NCBI RefSeq assembly: GCF_002086275.1
Contig: NZ_MVHT01000071.1
Location: 1-36,026 of the forward strand
Source: Mycobacterium intermedium
GTDB taxonomy: Bacteria; Actinomycetota; Actinomycetes; Mycobacteriales; Mycobacteriaceae
Direction of reading: 5' to 3'
Length of the DNA: 36,026 nt
Positions 7,622 through 16,026 of the stretch are shown one piece after another. The notes under the pieces are model-generated. The model ran no database searches, was not told the origin of the DNA, and saw only the letters and a program-made list of their open reading frames with translations. Positions within the stretch are counted from its first letter, which is position 1; every line of letters starts with the position of its first letter. A program made the translations under genes and the position numbers.

Positions 7622-7627
7622 TAGCCT
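7622..7627 (+). promoter_or_regulatory. -10 hexamer for leaderless lppZ
   Basis: TAGCCT fits TAnnnT and is followed after 7 nt by the lppZ ATG at 7635. There is no Shine-Dalgarno sequence and no good -35. The 253-bp gap between the divergent DoxX gene and lppZ (7382-7634) otherwise shows nothing I can assign. Confidence 0.55.
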
Positions 7628-7634
7628 GTCGGTC

Positions 7635-8756
7635 ATGCGGGTGACGCAGTCGGTTCGTGGCGGGTTCGCCGTGCTGTGCACGGCAGCGCTCGTCTTGAGC
7701 GGCTGCGCGCGGTTCAACGACGCCCAGTCGCAACCCTTCACCACCGAACCCGAACGCCGGCCGCCGTCCACGTCGTCGCCGCCGCCACCGCCGCCGCTGC
7801 CGCCGACTCCCTTCCCCAAAGCATGTCCGGCACCGGGAGTCATGCAGGGCTGCCTGGAGAGCACCAGCGGCCTGATCATGGGTGCCGACAGCAAGACCGC
7901 GCTGGTCGCCGAGCGCACCACCGGCGCGGTCAAGGAAATCTCGGTCAGCGCCGAACCGAAGGTGAAGCTGGTCATCCCCGTCGACCCATCCGGTGACGGC
8001 GGCCTGATGGACATCGTGTTGTCACCCACCTACTCCCAGGACCGGCTGATGTACGCCTACATCAGCACCCCGACCGACAACCGGGTCATCCGGATCGCCG
8101 ACGGCGACGTCCCCAAGGACATCCTGACCGGAATCCCCAAGGGGGCGACCGGAAACACCGGCGCGCTGATCTTCACCAGTCCGACCACGCTGGTCGTGAT
8201 GACCGGAGATGCGGGCAACCCGGCGATGGCAGCGGACCCGAAGTCGTTGGCCGGCAAGGTGCTGCGCATCGAACAGCCCACCACGGTCGGCCAGGCTCCG
8301 CCCACGACCGCGCTGTCCGGCGTCGGCTCCGGCGGCGGCATGTGCATCGACCCCGTCGACGGCTCACTGTATGTCGTCGACCGCACACCCACCGCGGACC
8401 GATTGCAGAGGATCACCAAGAAGTCCGAGGTCTCGACGGTGTGGACCTGGCCGGACAAGCCCGGGGTGGCCGGGTGTGCGGCCATGGACGGCACCGTGCT
8501 GGTGAACCTGATCAACACCAAGCTGACGGTGGCCGTTCGGCTCGCATCCAAGACGGGTGCGGTGACGGGGGAACCGGACGTCGTCCGCAAAGACACTCAT
8601 GCCCACGCGTGGGCGTTGCGGATGTCGCCGGACGGCAACGTCTGGGGCGCGACGGTGAACAAGACCGCCGGCGATGCTGAGAAACTTGACGACGTGGTGT
8701 TCCCGTTGTTCCCGCAGGGCGGCGGCTTCCCGCGCAACAACGACGACAAGACCTAA
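7635..8756 (+). CDS. lppZ: Lipoprotein LppZ, sugar-dehydrogenase-like beta-propeller
   Basis: 373-aa secreted lipoprotein. Signal peptide 1-23 with lipobox LSGC (Cys24), then a Pro-rich linker (about 45-62) and a globular domain related to PQQ-dependent glucose/sorbosone dehydrogenase six-bladed propellers. It lacks motifs that would prove catalysis. Propeller-type segments include GLMDIVLSPTYSQDRLMYAY and the late HAWALRMSPDGNVW. Same length and very similar sequence to Rv3006, a known surface antigen of M. tuberculosis. The start is ATG 7635; the frame is open further upstream, but only this start places the signal peptide at the N-terminus. The stop overlaps that of the convergent flavin reductase by two bases. 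Confidence 0.95.
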   Translation: MRVTQSVRGGFAVLCTAALVLSGCARFNDAQSQPFTTEPERRPPSTSSPPPPPPLPPTPFPKACPAPGVMQGCLESTSGLIMGADSKTALVAERTTGAVKEISVSAEPKVKLVIPVDPSGDGGLMDIVLSPTYSQDRLMYAYISTPTDNRVIRIADGDVPKDILTGIPKGATGNTGALIFTSPTTLVVMTGDAGNPAMAADPKSLAGKVLRIEQPTTVGQAPPTTALSGVGSGGGMCIDPVDGSLYVVDRTPTADRLQRITKKSEVSTVWTWPDKPGVAGCAAMDGTVLVNLINTKLTVAVRLASKTGAVTGEPDVVRKDTHAHAWALRMSPDGNVWGATVNKTAGDAEKLDDVVFPLFPQGGGFPRNNDDKT

Positions 8757-9325
8757 AACGGCACGTCCAGGGTGAACCGCATGCCGTAGCGGTTCGTCGT
8801 TTCCCGCGGCTGCGCCTTGTAGAGCTTCTGCGGGTCTAAATGGCCACCGTCGTCGTCGACGACGAAGTCGTCGATGTCGGACAGGTACAGCAGTTCTTCG
8901 GGCAGCTCGGGGGCATGCACGCTCACCGGCTCAACCAGGTAGGCGATGTGGTCCCCCACCGGGCTGCGACTGGCCGTCTTGCCGACGAACCACCCGACCG
9001 CGTCGTCGAGAATCGGCATGCCGAAGGGACCGGCACGCCAGGAGCACCGCTGGAATTTGTCTTCGTCGGACAACTTGGCGAACAACTCGGCCAGTACCCG
9101 CGCGTGGCGGGGTAGTACGTGGACGGCGACGTACTCCGATCGGCCGGCCACTTCGGCGGTGGGATTGGCGTAGTGGAACCCGACCATGAAACTCGGGGGC
9201 TGCACGCTGGTCTGGGCGGCCGAAGTGACCAGGCAGCCGGAGGGCTGGCCGTCGGCGGCCGTGGTCACCACGTACACCGGCCCGTCCAGCATCGTCAGAA
9301 AGTCATCGAACGATTCACCGATCAC
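8753..9325 (-). CDS. Flavin reductase-like FMN-binding protein (Rv3007c-like)
   Basis: 190-aa member of the flavin reductase/FMN-binding split-barrel family. It probably reduces FMN with NAD(P)H, or serves as the reductase partner of a monooxygenase. Family features are the opening segment (GPVYVVTTAADGQPSGCLVTS), the flavin-contact segment (PPSFMVGFHYANPT) and the late HIAYLVEPVSV strand. GTG start at 9325; no other in-frame start was seen close by. It is convergent with lppZ with overlapping stop codons, and 82 bp after gatB on the same strand, so it may be read through from the gat operon. Physiological substrate unknown. Confidence 0.88.
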   Translation of the reverse strand: MIGESFDDFLTMLDGPVYVVTTAADGQPSGCLVTSAAQTSVQPPSFMVGFHYANPTAEVAGRSEYVAVHVLPRHARVLAELFAKLSDEDKFQRCSWRAGPFGMPILDDAVGWFVGKTASRSPVGDHIAYLVEPVSVHAPELPEELLYLSDIDDFVVDDDGGHLDPQKLYKAQPRETTNRYGMRFTLDVPF

Positions 9326-9407
9326 GTCACCATCATGAGGCCGCGCGAAGCGATGCGACAGTCTTTCTGCCCGGTCTCTGGCGATCTACCTAGATTTCAG
9401 GTGATAT

Positions 9408-10916
9408 TCAGGCCTGCCCGCAGGCCGCCAAGACCAGTTCACGCACCCGCGCCGCGTCGGCCTGTCCGCGAGTGGCCTTCATCACAGCGCCAACGATCGC
9501 GCCCGCCGCGGCCACCTTGCCGCCGCGAATCTTCTCCGCCACATCGGGATTGGCGGCCAGGGCCTCGTCGACCGCCGCCTGGGTCAGCGCATCGTCGCGC
9601 ACCAGCGCCAAACCGCGCGCGGTCATCACCTCCTCGGGCTCGCCTTCACCGGCCAGCACGCCTTCGACAACCTGCCGGGCCAGCTTGTTGGAGAGTTTGC
9701 CGTCGTTGACGAGCGCCACCACCTTGGCGACCTGCGCCGGCGTAATGGGTAGTTCGTCGAGCTGCAGACCCGCCTCATTGGCCTTCTGCACCAGGAAATT
9801 GCCCCACCAGGCCCGGGCCTGCTCGCTGGGTGCACCGTGTTCGACTGTCGCCGTGACCAATTCGACGGCGCCGGCGTTGACCAGGTCGCGCATCACCTCG
9901 TCGGAGATGCCCCACTCCTGCTGAATCCGCTTGCGGCTCAACCACGGCAGCTCAGGAATGGTCTGACGCAGCTGTTCCACCAGCTCGCGACTGGGCGCGA
10001 CGGGCTCCAGATCCGGCTCCGGGAAGTACCGGTAGTCCTGCGCCGTTTCCTTGGCACGGCCCGGGCTGGTGTAGCCGGCCTCGTGAAAGTGCCTGGTTTC
10101 CTGGACGATTTGACCACCGGCCGTCAAAACGGCTGCCTGGCGCTGCATTTCGTAGCGCACGGCGACTTCGACGCTCTTCAACGAGTTGACGTTCTTGGTC
10201 TCGGTACGAGTTCCGAATTCGGCCGCTCCCTTGGGCTTCAGCGACACGTTGGAGTCGCACCGCATCGAACCCTGGTCCATGCGGACATCGGATACGTCCA
10301 ACGCGCGCAACAAATCCCGCAGTGCCGTCACATACGCCCGCGCTATCTGCGGGGCCCGTGCGCCGGCGCCCTCGATGGGTTTGGTGACGATCTCGATCAA
10401 CGGCACGCCCGCGCGGTTGTAATCGATCAACGAGGTCGTGGCTCCGTGGATGCGGCCGGTCTCGCTGCCGATGTGGGTGAGCTTGCCGGTGTCCTCCTCC
10501 ATGTGCGCCCGTTCGATCTCCACACGCCACGTAGTGCCGTCCTCCAACGGCGCTTCAAGGTATCCGTTGATGGCGATCGGCTCGTCGTACTGCGAGATTT
10601 GGTAATTCTTGGGCATGTCCGGGTAGAAGTAGTTCTTCCGGGCAAAGCGGCACCACGGCACGATTTCGCAGTTGAGCGCGAGCCCGATCCGGATGGCCGA
10701 CTCCACGGCGACCCGGTTGAGCACCGGCAGCGATCCCGGCAGGCCAAGACACACCGGGCACACCTGCGTGTTGGGTTCGGCGCCAAACGTCGTGGCGCAG
10801 CCGCAGAACATCTTGGTCGCAGTGGAGAGCTCAACGTGCACCTCAAGGCCCAGCACCGGATCGAAGCGGGCTATGACCTCGTCGTAATCCAGCAAGTCGG
10901 CCGTGGCAGCAGTCAT
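9408..10916 (-). CDS. gatB: Asp-tRNA(Asn)/Glu-tRNA(Gln) amidotransferase subunit B
   Basis: GatB binds misacylated Glu-tRNA(Gln)/Asp-tRNA(Asn) and activates the acyl group with ATP, so that ammonia made by GatA can amidate it. 502 aa, normal length. The N-terminal cradle/kinase domain has GLEVHVELSTATKMFC at about 24-39, the zinc-type cysteines CGC and CPVC, and MDQGSMRCDSNVS. The C-terminal helical and YqeY domains (about 330-500, ending RGQADAARVRELV) bind tRNA. ATG start at 10916. It is encoded apart from gatC-gatA, with pfkA and an ATPase gene between, as in mycobacteria generally except for the ATPase. Confidence 0.97.
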   Translation of the reverse strand: MTAATADLLDYDEVIARFDPVLGLEVHVELSTATKMFCGCATTFGAEPNTQVCPVCLGLPGSLPVLNRVAVESAIRIGLALNCEIVPWCRFARKNYFYPDMPKNYQISQYDEPIAINGYLEAPLEDGTTWRVEIERAHMEEDTGKLTHIGSETGRIHGATTSLIDYNRAGVPLIEIVTKPIEGAGARAPQIARAYVTALRDLLRALDVSDVRMDQGSMRCDSNVSLKPKGAAEFGTRTETKNVNSLKSVEVAVRYEMQRQAAVLTAGGQIVQETRHFHEAGYTSPGRAKETAQDYRYFPEPDLEPVAPSRELVEQLRQTIPELPWLSRKRIQQEWGISDEVMRDLVNAGAVELVTATVEHGAPSEQARAWWGNFLVQKANEAGLQLDELPITPAQVAKVVALVNDGKLSNKLARQVVEGVLAGEGEPEEVMTARGLALVRDDALTQAAVDEALAANPDVAEKIRGGKVAAAGAIVGAVMKATRGQADAARVRELVLAACGQA

Positions 10917-10923
10917 GGCCCAA

Positions 10924-10929
10924 ATCCTA
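10924..10929 (-). promoter_or_regulatory. -10 hexamer for leaderless gatB
   Basis: TAGGAT on the minus strand fits TAnnnT and ends 7 nt before the gatB ATG; there is no Shine-Dalgarno sequence. It suggests that gatB has its own promoter despite following the ATPase gene. Confidence 0.5.
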
Positions 10930-10949
10930 GTGGGGGCCGTTGCGCCCCG

Positions 10950-10981
10950 TGACCCGGGCGAAGCGCGCCCTGACCCGGGCG
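10950..10981. repeat. Direct repeat TGACCCGGGCG
   Basis: Two exact 11-bp copies (10950-10960 and 10971-10981) are 21 bp apart in the gap between the ATPase gene and gatB. A third copy is at 35998-36008 at the end of the window. Next to it is a small stem GGGGC-CGTTGC-GCCCC (10933-10948). No function is assigned. Confidence 0.6.
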
Positions 10982-10986
10982 CTGCG

Positions 10987-12084
10987 CTACGTGCAGGTCA
11001 TGTCCTCGTGCCGGCTGGGGAACATGCGCGCCAGGGCTGCCGCAATTTCGAGGTAGCTGTGCCTGCTGTCCTTACTCAACCGCTCCAGCGCGATGTCGCG
11101 GCCCTTACGCACGTGCCGATCGAACGGCACCATCACCGCGGCGGCGACATGAGCCGCCAATTGCTCGAGTTCCTTGCCGGCGACCAGGTCGAGCTTGGTC
11201 GGTTCGACGTGGTTGACCGCGAGGACCGTCGAGCGGACCAGCCGCTGGTATCCGTTGTTGTGCAGCCACTCCAACGTTGTTCGGGTCTTGTGAATGGCAT
11301 CGATCGACGTACTGGTGACGACGACCAAGGCCCGCGATTCCGGCAGCACGGCCTCCATGACGCTGGATCGCAGCGCCTTGGGACAGTCCACCAGCACGAC
11401 CGAATAGTGGTTACGCAGGATTGAGAACGTCTTGACGAAGTCCTGGCGCTCCATGCGCCAGTTGCTGTGCGCGTAGTCGGGCAGCCTGAGCACCTCGAGA
11501 CCCGAGCCGTTCATGAACGTGTGCGCCCGCACATCCTCGTAGCGCGTCACGCCATTTGCCGATACCAGATCGGCCATGCTCAGCGCACACTTGCGCCCGT
11601 GCCGCTCCGCCAGGTCGCCGGCGTCGGCGTCGGCGTCGACGGCGATCACCCGGTCATCGCGCACCTCGGCGAAAGTGGAACCCAGCGCCTCGACGACGGA
11701 GGTCTTGCCCACCCCACCCTTGAGGTTGAGAACGGCGATTGAGAACGCGCTGCCCAACCCGGTCCGGACCTCGTCGTACAAGCCGCGCTCGTACCCGGCC
11801 CGGTCGCCCAGGATCGCGTCCAAGTGGGCGAGGCGATACAGGCGGTCGCGCCAGGTCGGACCCGTCGGCAACTCTGTGCGATTTTCCAGCACGTCAAGCG
11901 AGGTGCCGCCCGGGCCGCGCTCACGCGGGGGCATCCGCAACCGAATCCCGGCCGGGGTCGGGGCCGTAGGCGACGGCCAGGGGCCGTAGGTCATCCCCGG
12001 GCGCGCCGGTGGGGCAACCGGAGCAACCTGTTCAAAGCCTCCGCGATAAGGTCGGCGGTCACGGCGCTCGCGCATGTATCCCAT
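10987..12084 (-). CDS. EspI-like MinD/ParA-family ATPase
   Basis: 365-aa protein with a Pro/Arg-rich N-terminus (about 10-60) and a C-terminal deviant Walker ATPase domain. The Walker A' motif KGGVGKTS is at about 122-129, the segment RVIAVDADADAGDL carries switch I-type aspartates, and VVLVDCPK is the Walker B-like strand. The pattern IAVLxxKGGVGKT...ALGSTxAxxRxDRVIAVDA resembles the ESX-associated EspI/Rv3888c group rather than chromosome-segregation ParA. No Esx, PE/PPE or Ecc gene lies in the window, so it is an orphan copy. The start is uncertain: ATG 12084, ATG 12075 and TTG 12102 are all in frame. I do not recall a counterpart between pfkA (Rv3010c) and gatB (Rv3009c) in H37Rv. Its role is unknown; secretion regulation or protein positioning are guesses from the family. 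Confidence 0.85.
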   Translation of the reverse strand: MGYMRERRDRRPYRGGFEQVAPVAPPARPGMTYGPWPSPTAPTPAGIRLRMPPRERGPGGTSLDVLENRTELPTGPTWRDRLYRLAHLDAILGDRAGYERGLYDEVRTGLGSAFSIAVLNLKGGVGKTSVVEALGSTFAEVRDDRVIAVDADADAGDLAERHGRKCALSMADLVSANGVTRYEDVRAHTFMNGSGLEVLRLPDYAHSNWRMERQDFVKTFSILRNHYSVVLVDCPKALRSSVMEAVLPESRALVVVTSTSIDAIHKTRTTLEWLHNNGYQRLVRSTVLAVNHVEPTKLDLVAGKELEQLAAHVAAAVMVPFDRHVRKGRDIALERLSKDSRHSYLEIAAALARMFPSRHEDMTCT

Positions 12085-12181
12085 ATAGCCGGTTCCGAAC
12101 AACGAGAAACCTGCTGGAGGTTTAAGTCGAGGCTGCGGCCGGTTTAACAGCTACACCCGGACGCTCGCCAACTTTGCCGCG

Positions 12182-13213
12182 TCAGCCGAAGAATGCGGCC
12201 GCGTCGTCGTAACGGCTCTGCGGTACCAGCTTGAGCTGGCGAACCGCGTCCGCCAGCGGCACCCGGCCGATGTCCTGACCGCGCAGCGACACCATCTGCC
12301 CGTACTCCCCCGCGTGCGCGGCGTCCGCGGCGTTGACCCCGAACCTGGTCGCCAGCACCCGGTCGTAAGCCGTGGGAGTCCCGCCGCGCTGGACGTGTCC
12401 CAGCACGGTGACCCTGACATCCTTGTTGATCCGCTTCTCGACCTCGGCGGCCAATTGTGCAGCGACGCCGGTGAACCGCTCGTGGCCGAACTCGTCAAGT
12501 CCGCCTTCGCGCAAGGAGATCGAACCGGGAGTGGGCTTGGCGCCCTCGGCCACGACGCAGATGAAGTGCGAATCCCCACGCTGGAAGCGGCGCTTGACAA
12601 GCCGGCAGACTTCCTCGACATCAAAGGGCTGCTCCGGGATCAGCGTCATGTGTGCGCCGGTGGCCAATCCGGAGTTCAGCGCGATCCACCCAGCATGGCG
12701 TCCCATCACCTCCACCAACATCACCCGCTGGTGGGACTCGGCAGTGCTGTGCAAGCGGTCAATGGCATCGGTCGCCACCGTGACAGCGGTGTCATGGCCG
12801 AAAGTCACGTCGGTGCAATCGATGTCATTGTCGATCGTCTTGGGTACGCCGACGACGGGCACATTCTCTTCGGACAGCCAGTGCGCCGCGGTCAGTGTGC
12901 CCTCCCCGCCGATCGGTATGAGCACGTCGATGCCGTTGTCGTCCAACGTTTGCATGATCTGGTTCAATCCGGCCCGCAACTTGTCCGGGTGCACCCGCGC
13001 GGTGCCCAGCATCGTCCCGCCCTTGGCCAGCAGGCGGTCGTTGCGGTCGTCGTTTTTCAGCTGCATGCGCCGGTTTTCCAGCAGTCCCCGCCAACCGTCC
13101 TGGAATCCAACGACCGATGAGCCGTACCGGGCGTCGCAAGTGCGTACTACCGCTCGGATGACGGCGTTGAGACCGGGACAGTCGCCGCCTCCAGTGAGAA
13201 TTCCGATCCGCAT
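12182..13213 (-). CDS. pfkA: 6-phosphofructokinase PfkA
   Basis: Phosphorylates fructose 6-phosphate to the 1,6-bisphosphate, the committed step of glycolysis. 343 aa from ATG 13213 (MRIGILTGG), equal to the remembered Rv3010c length; an in-frame upstream GTG (13234) is less likely. Nucleotide loop GGGDCPGLN at 8-16. The motif IGGEGTL stands where ATP-dependent enzymes keep Gly and PPi-dependent ones have Asp, so ATP use is inferred. Catalytic segment PKTIDNDIDCTD, substrate segment EVMGRHAGW. GGAAGG lies upstream as a possible ribosome-binding site. It sits between gatA and the EspI-like ATPase on the same strand. Confidence 0.96.
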   Translation of the reverse strand: MRIGILTGGGDCPGLNAVIRAVVRTCDARYGSSVVGFQDGWRGLLENRRMQLKNDDRNDRLLAKGGTMLGTARVHPDKLRAGLNQIMQTLDDNGIDVLIPIGGEGTLTAAHWLSEENVPVVGVPKTIDNDIDCTDVTFGHDTAVTVATDAIDRLHSTAESHQRVMLVEVMGRHAGWIALNSGLATGAHMTLIPEQPFDVEEVCRLVKRRFQRGDSHFICVVAEGAKPTPGSISLREGGLDEFGHERFTGVAAQLAAEVEKRINKDVRVTVLGHVQRGGTPTAYDRVLATRFGVNAADAAHAGEYGQMVSLRGQDIGRVPLADAVRQLKLVPQSRYDDAAAFFG

Positions 13214-13307
13214 GTCTTCATCTTGCCTTCCCACGCCCCAGGCGGCGCGCCAGACTGCCGAGCAGACGCAAAATCCCCCAGTTCGGCCCGATCAGGAATT
13301 TTGCGGC

Positions 13308-13328
13308 TGCTCGCGGCCGCGGCGAGCA
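13308..13328 (-). terminator. Possible weak terminator after gatA
   Basis: A perfect 7-bp stem TGCTCGC/GCGAGCA with a 7-nt loop lies 4 bp beyond the gatA stop. An adjoining imperfect repeat (GCAAAAT...ATTTTGC) follows towards pfkA. There is no U-tract directly after the stem, so termination is uncertain. Confidence 0.35.
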
Positions 13329-13331
13329 AAC

Positions 13332-14816
13332 CTAAATGGCGGTCGGCAACGGCCCGCGGGCGGCCTCGTAGGCCGCCCCCACCCGGTACAGCCGGTCGTC
13401 TGCCAACGCCGGCGCCATGATCTGCAGCCCGACCGGCAGCCCGTCGTCCGGCGACAGTCCGGACGGCACCGACATGCCGCAGTGGCCGGCCAGGTTCAAC
13501 GGCAGCGTGCACAGGTCGAACAGGTACATCGCCAGCGGGTCATCGACCTTCTCGCCCAAGGGGAAGGCGGTCGTCGGCGTCGCGGGAGACACCAGCACGT
13601 CGACGGATTGATAGGCCTCGTCGAGATCGCGGGCGATCAGCGTGCGCACCTTCTGCGCCTGGTTGTAGTAGGCGTCGTAGTAGCCGGCGGACAGGGCGTA
13701 GGTGCCAATCATGATGCGCCGCTTGACTTCTGGACCGAAACCGGCGGCCCGGGTGAGGGCCATCACCTCTTCGGCGCTGTGCGTGCCGTCGTCACCGACC
13801 CGCAGTCCGTAGCGCATCGCGTCGAAACGCGCCAGGTTGCTGGACACCTCCGACGGCAGGATCAGGTAGTAGGCCGGAAGCGCGTAGTCGAAGTGCGGGC
13901 AGTCGACCTCGCTGACCTCCGCACCCAGTTCCTTGAGCTGTTCGACGGCGGCCTCGAAGGACGACAACACTCCGGGCTGGTAGCCCTCGCCGCTGTGCAG
14001 CTGGCGCACCACACCGACCCGTACACCGCGCAGATCGGCGGCCGCACCAGCCTTGGCGGCGGCGACGACATCGGGGATCTCGGCATCGATGGAAGTCGAG
14101 TCGTGCGGGTCGTGGCCGGCGATCACCTGGTGCAGCAGCGCGGTGTCCAGCACGGTGCGCGCGCACGGGCCGCCCTGGTCCAGCGACGACGCGCACGCCA
14201 CCAGCCCGTAGCGGGACACGGTGCCGTACGTGGGCTTGACGCCGACGGTCGCGGTCAGCGCTGCCGGCTGGCGGATCGACCCTCCGGTGTCGGACCCGAT
14301 GGCCAGGGGTGCCTGGAAAGCGGCGAGCGCCGCCGCGCTGCCACCGCCAGATCCCCCGGGTACCCGCTCGACGTTCCACGGGTTGCGGGTCGGCCCGAAG
14401 GCGGAGTTCTCGGTGGACGAACCCATGGCGAACTCGTCCATGTTGGTCTTGCCCAGGATCGGGATCCCGGCTGCTCGCAACTTTGCGGTCAAGGTGGCGT
14501 CATAGGGCGATCGCCAGCCCTCGAGGATCTTGGATGCGCAGGTGGTGGGCATGTCCACGGTGGTGAAGACGTCCTTGAGCGCCAATGGCACCCCGGCCAG
14601 CGCCGAGGGCAGCTGCTCGCCGGCGGCCAGCTTGCTGTCGATCGCCTGCGCAGCGCTCAGCGCCTCGTCGGCGGCGACGTGCAAGAAAGCGTGGTACTGG
14701 TCGTCGGTAGCGGCGATCTGGTCCAGGCAGGCCTGGGTGACTTCGGTGGACGACAGCTCCTTGGCGGCGATCTTGGCGGCCAGCGTGGCGGCGTCCAGTC
14801 GGATGATGTCGGTCAC
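13332..14816 (-). CDS. gatA: Asp-tRNA(Asn)/Glu-tRNA(Gln) amidotransferase subunit A
   Basis: Amidase-signature glutaminase subunit of GatCAB. It releases ammonia from glutamine and channels it to GatB for making Gln-tRNA(Gln) and Asn-tRNA(Asn). 494 aa. The Ser-cisSer-Lys triad is visible: Lys81 in LALKDVFTT, cis-Ser156 in the PGGSGGGS loop and nucleophile Ser180 in DTGGSIRQPA. The GTG start at 14816 overlaps the gatC stop (GTGA), so the two are translationally coupled. Matches Rv3011c in length and sequence. Confidence 0.97.
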   Translation of the reverse strand: MTDIIRLDAATLAAKIAAKELSSTEVTQACLDQIAATDDQYHAFLHVAADEALSAAQAIDSKLAAGEQLPSALAGVPLALKDVFTTVDMPTTCASKILEGWRSPYDATLTAKLRAAGIPILGKTNMDEFAMGSSTENSAFGPTRNPWNVERVPGGSGGGSAAALAAFQAPLAIGSDTGGSIRQPAALTATVGVKPTYGTVSRYGLVACASSLDQGGPCARTVLDTALLHQVIAGHDPHDSTSIDAEIPDVVAAAKAGAAADLRGVRVGVVRQLHSGEGYQPGVLSSFEAAVEQLKELGAEVSEVDCPHFDYALPAYYLILPSEVSSNLARFDAMRYGLRVGDDGTHSAEEVMALTRAAGFGPEVKRRIMIGTYALSAGYYDAYYNQAQKVRTLIARDLDEAYQSVDVLVSPATPTTAFPLGEKVDDPLAMYLFDLCTLPLNLAGHCGMSVPSGLSPDDGLPVGLQIMAPALADDRLYRVGAAYEAARGPLPTAI

Positions 14817-15112
14817 TGACTCTCCCCCAGGATCTGGGGCACGGCGAAGCGGCCGTCGACGGCTTCGGGGGCTTGGTCGAGCGCCTGCTGCTGGGTCAGG
14901 CAGGGTGCGATCTCGTCGGGGCGCATCACGTTGACGTCTTTGAGCGGGTTGTCGGTGGCTTCGACGCCGGTGACGTCGACGGCCTGGATCTGGCTCACGT
15001 GGGTCAAGATGGCATCGAGTTGACCGGCGAAGTTATCCAGTTCGGTCTCGCTCAACGCCAGCCGGGCAAGTCGGGCCAGGTGGGCCACCTCGTCGCGGGA
15101 GATCTGGGACAC
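14813..15112 (-). CDS. gatC: Asp-tRNA(Asn)/Glu-tRNA(Gln) amidotransferase subunit C
   Basis: Small belt-like subunit that wraps and stabilises the GatA/GatB interface. 99 aa from the GTG at 15112, the same as the remembered Rv3012c product. Family segments are ISRDEVAHLARLARLALSE near the N-terminus, NPLKDVNVMRPDE in the middle and DGRFAVPQIL at the C-terminus. The frame stays open upstream, but GTG 15112 starts just before the conserved region and lies 8 nt after a TAGGCT hexamer. First gene of gatC-gatA, overlapping gatA by 4 bp. Confidence 0.96.
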   Translation of the reverse strand: MSQISRDEVAHLARLARLALSETELDNFAGQLDAILTHVSQIQAVDVTGVEATDNPLKDVNVMRPDEIAPCLTQQQALDQAPEAVDGRFAVPQILGESQ

Positions 15113-15120
15113 GAGCGAAA

Positions 15121-15126
15121 AGCCTA
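15121..15126 (-). promoter_or_regulatory. -10 hexamer for leaderless gatC
   Basis: TAGGCT on the minus strand fits TAnnnT and is followed after 8 nt by the gatC GTG. No Shine-Dalgarno sequence is seen, consistent with a leaderless gat transcript. Confidence 0.55.
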
Positions 15127-15219
15127 GTCGGGCGGCGCGGAGTGTGATGACCAGGCCGGGTACCGCGGTCACCTGCCGACCCCGCGCCTCAGCAGACCTC
15201 CGAAATGCCGCCGACACGC

Positions 15220-15234
15220 CACTGTGTCACAGTG
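15220..15234. promoter_or_regulatory. Palindromic operator candidate before the ACT-domain gene
   Basis: CACTGTG-T-CACAGTG is a perfect inverted repeat with 7-bp arms and one central base. It ends 6 bp before the GTG at 15241, where the promoter or start of a leaderless transcript would lie. The half-site order is not that of the mycobacterial Crp site (TGTGA-N6-TCACA). The binding protein is unknown. Confidence 0.5.
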
Positions 15235-15240
15235 TTGGCC

Positions 15241-15897
15241 GTGCCTTCGTATCTGTTGCGCATCGTGCTCGTCGACCGCCCCGGCAGCCTGGGGTCGCTC
15301 GCGGTTGCGCTGGGTTCGGTGGGGGCCGACATCCTCTCGCTGGATGTTGTGGAGCGCAGCAATGGGTACGCGATCGACGACCTGGTGATCGAGCTGCCGC
15401 CGGGCTCCATGCCGGACACCCTGATCACCGCTGCCGAGTCGCTGAACGGCGTGCGAGTAGACAGCGTGCGTCCGCATACCGGGCTACTGGAAGCGCATCG
15501 GGAGTTGGAGCTGCTCGATCGGGTCGCCACGGCCGACGGCAACGAGGCCAAGCTGCAAGTGCTGGTCGACCAGGCACCGCGGGTCCTGCGGGTGAGCTGG
15601 TGCACGGTGATGCGCAGTTCGGAGGGGCAGCTGCACCGGCTCGCGGGCAGCCCGGGCGCTCCGGAGACCCGGGCCGATTCCGCGCCGTGGTTGCCCATCG
15701 AGCAGGCCGCGCCGCTGGACGGCGGCGCCGACTGGGTCCCCAAGGCCTGGCGGGACATGGACACCACCATGGTCGCCGCGCCCCTAGGTGACCCGCACAC
15801 GGCGGTGGTGCTGGGCCGTCCAGGCCCGGAATTCCGGCCTTCGGAGGTTGCCCGGCTAGGGTATCTGGCCGGTATCGTGGCCACGATGCTGCGCTAA
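15241..15897 (+). CDS. ACT-domain protein (Rv3013-like)
   Basis: 218 aa from GTG 15241, equal to the remembered length of Rv3013. The N-terminal ACT domain (about 2-75, LLRIVLVDRPGSLGSLAVAL, then VGADILSLDVVER) usually binds an amino acid or other small regulator. The rest (about 85-218) has no motif I can name; it ends VARLGYLAGIVATML and resembles a GAF-like fold at most. Frames open further upstream (to 15205), but the ACT strand begins directly at this GTG. It is divergent from gatC, with a palindrome just before the start. Probably a regulatory or sensing protein; its ligand is unknown. Confidence 0.9.
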   Translation: MPSYLLRIVLVDRPGSLGSLAVALGSVGADILSLDVVERSNGYAIDDLVIELPPGSMPDTLITAAESLNGVRVDSVRPHTGLLEAHRELELLDRVATADGNEAKLQVLVDQAPRVLRVSWCTVMRSSEGQLHRLAGSPGAPETRADSAPWLPIEQAAPLDGGADWVPKAWRDMDTTMVAAPLGDPHTAVVLGRPGPEFRPSEVARLGYLAGIVATMLR

Positions 15898-16026
15898 TCG
15901 GTCGGAGCGCCTAGGCGTCAAAATGCGCTGCACCGGGCGCTATGAATTTGAGAATGCCGATCGGGCGGCGCAAGACATTGCTGTTGCGACGCTGCTTGAC
16001 CGCCGCGCGAGAAGAAATCAGCACTA

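Noticed and set aside
12372..14819. 815-codon plus-strand frame opposite pfkA and gatA
   Set aside because: It is the antisense shadow of two well-supported genes in high-GC DNA and shows no protein-like motifs.
15220..15234. Crp (TGTGA-N6-TCACA) site
   Set aside because: The half-sites are in the wrong order and spacing; kept only as an unassigned palindrome.
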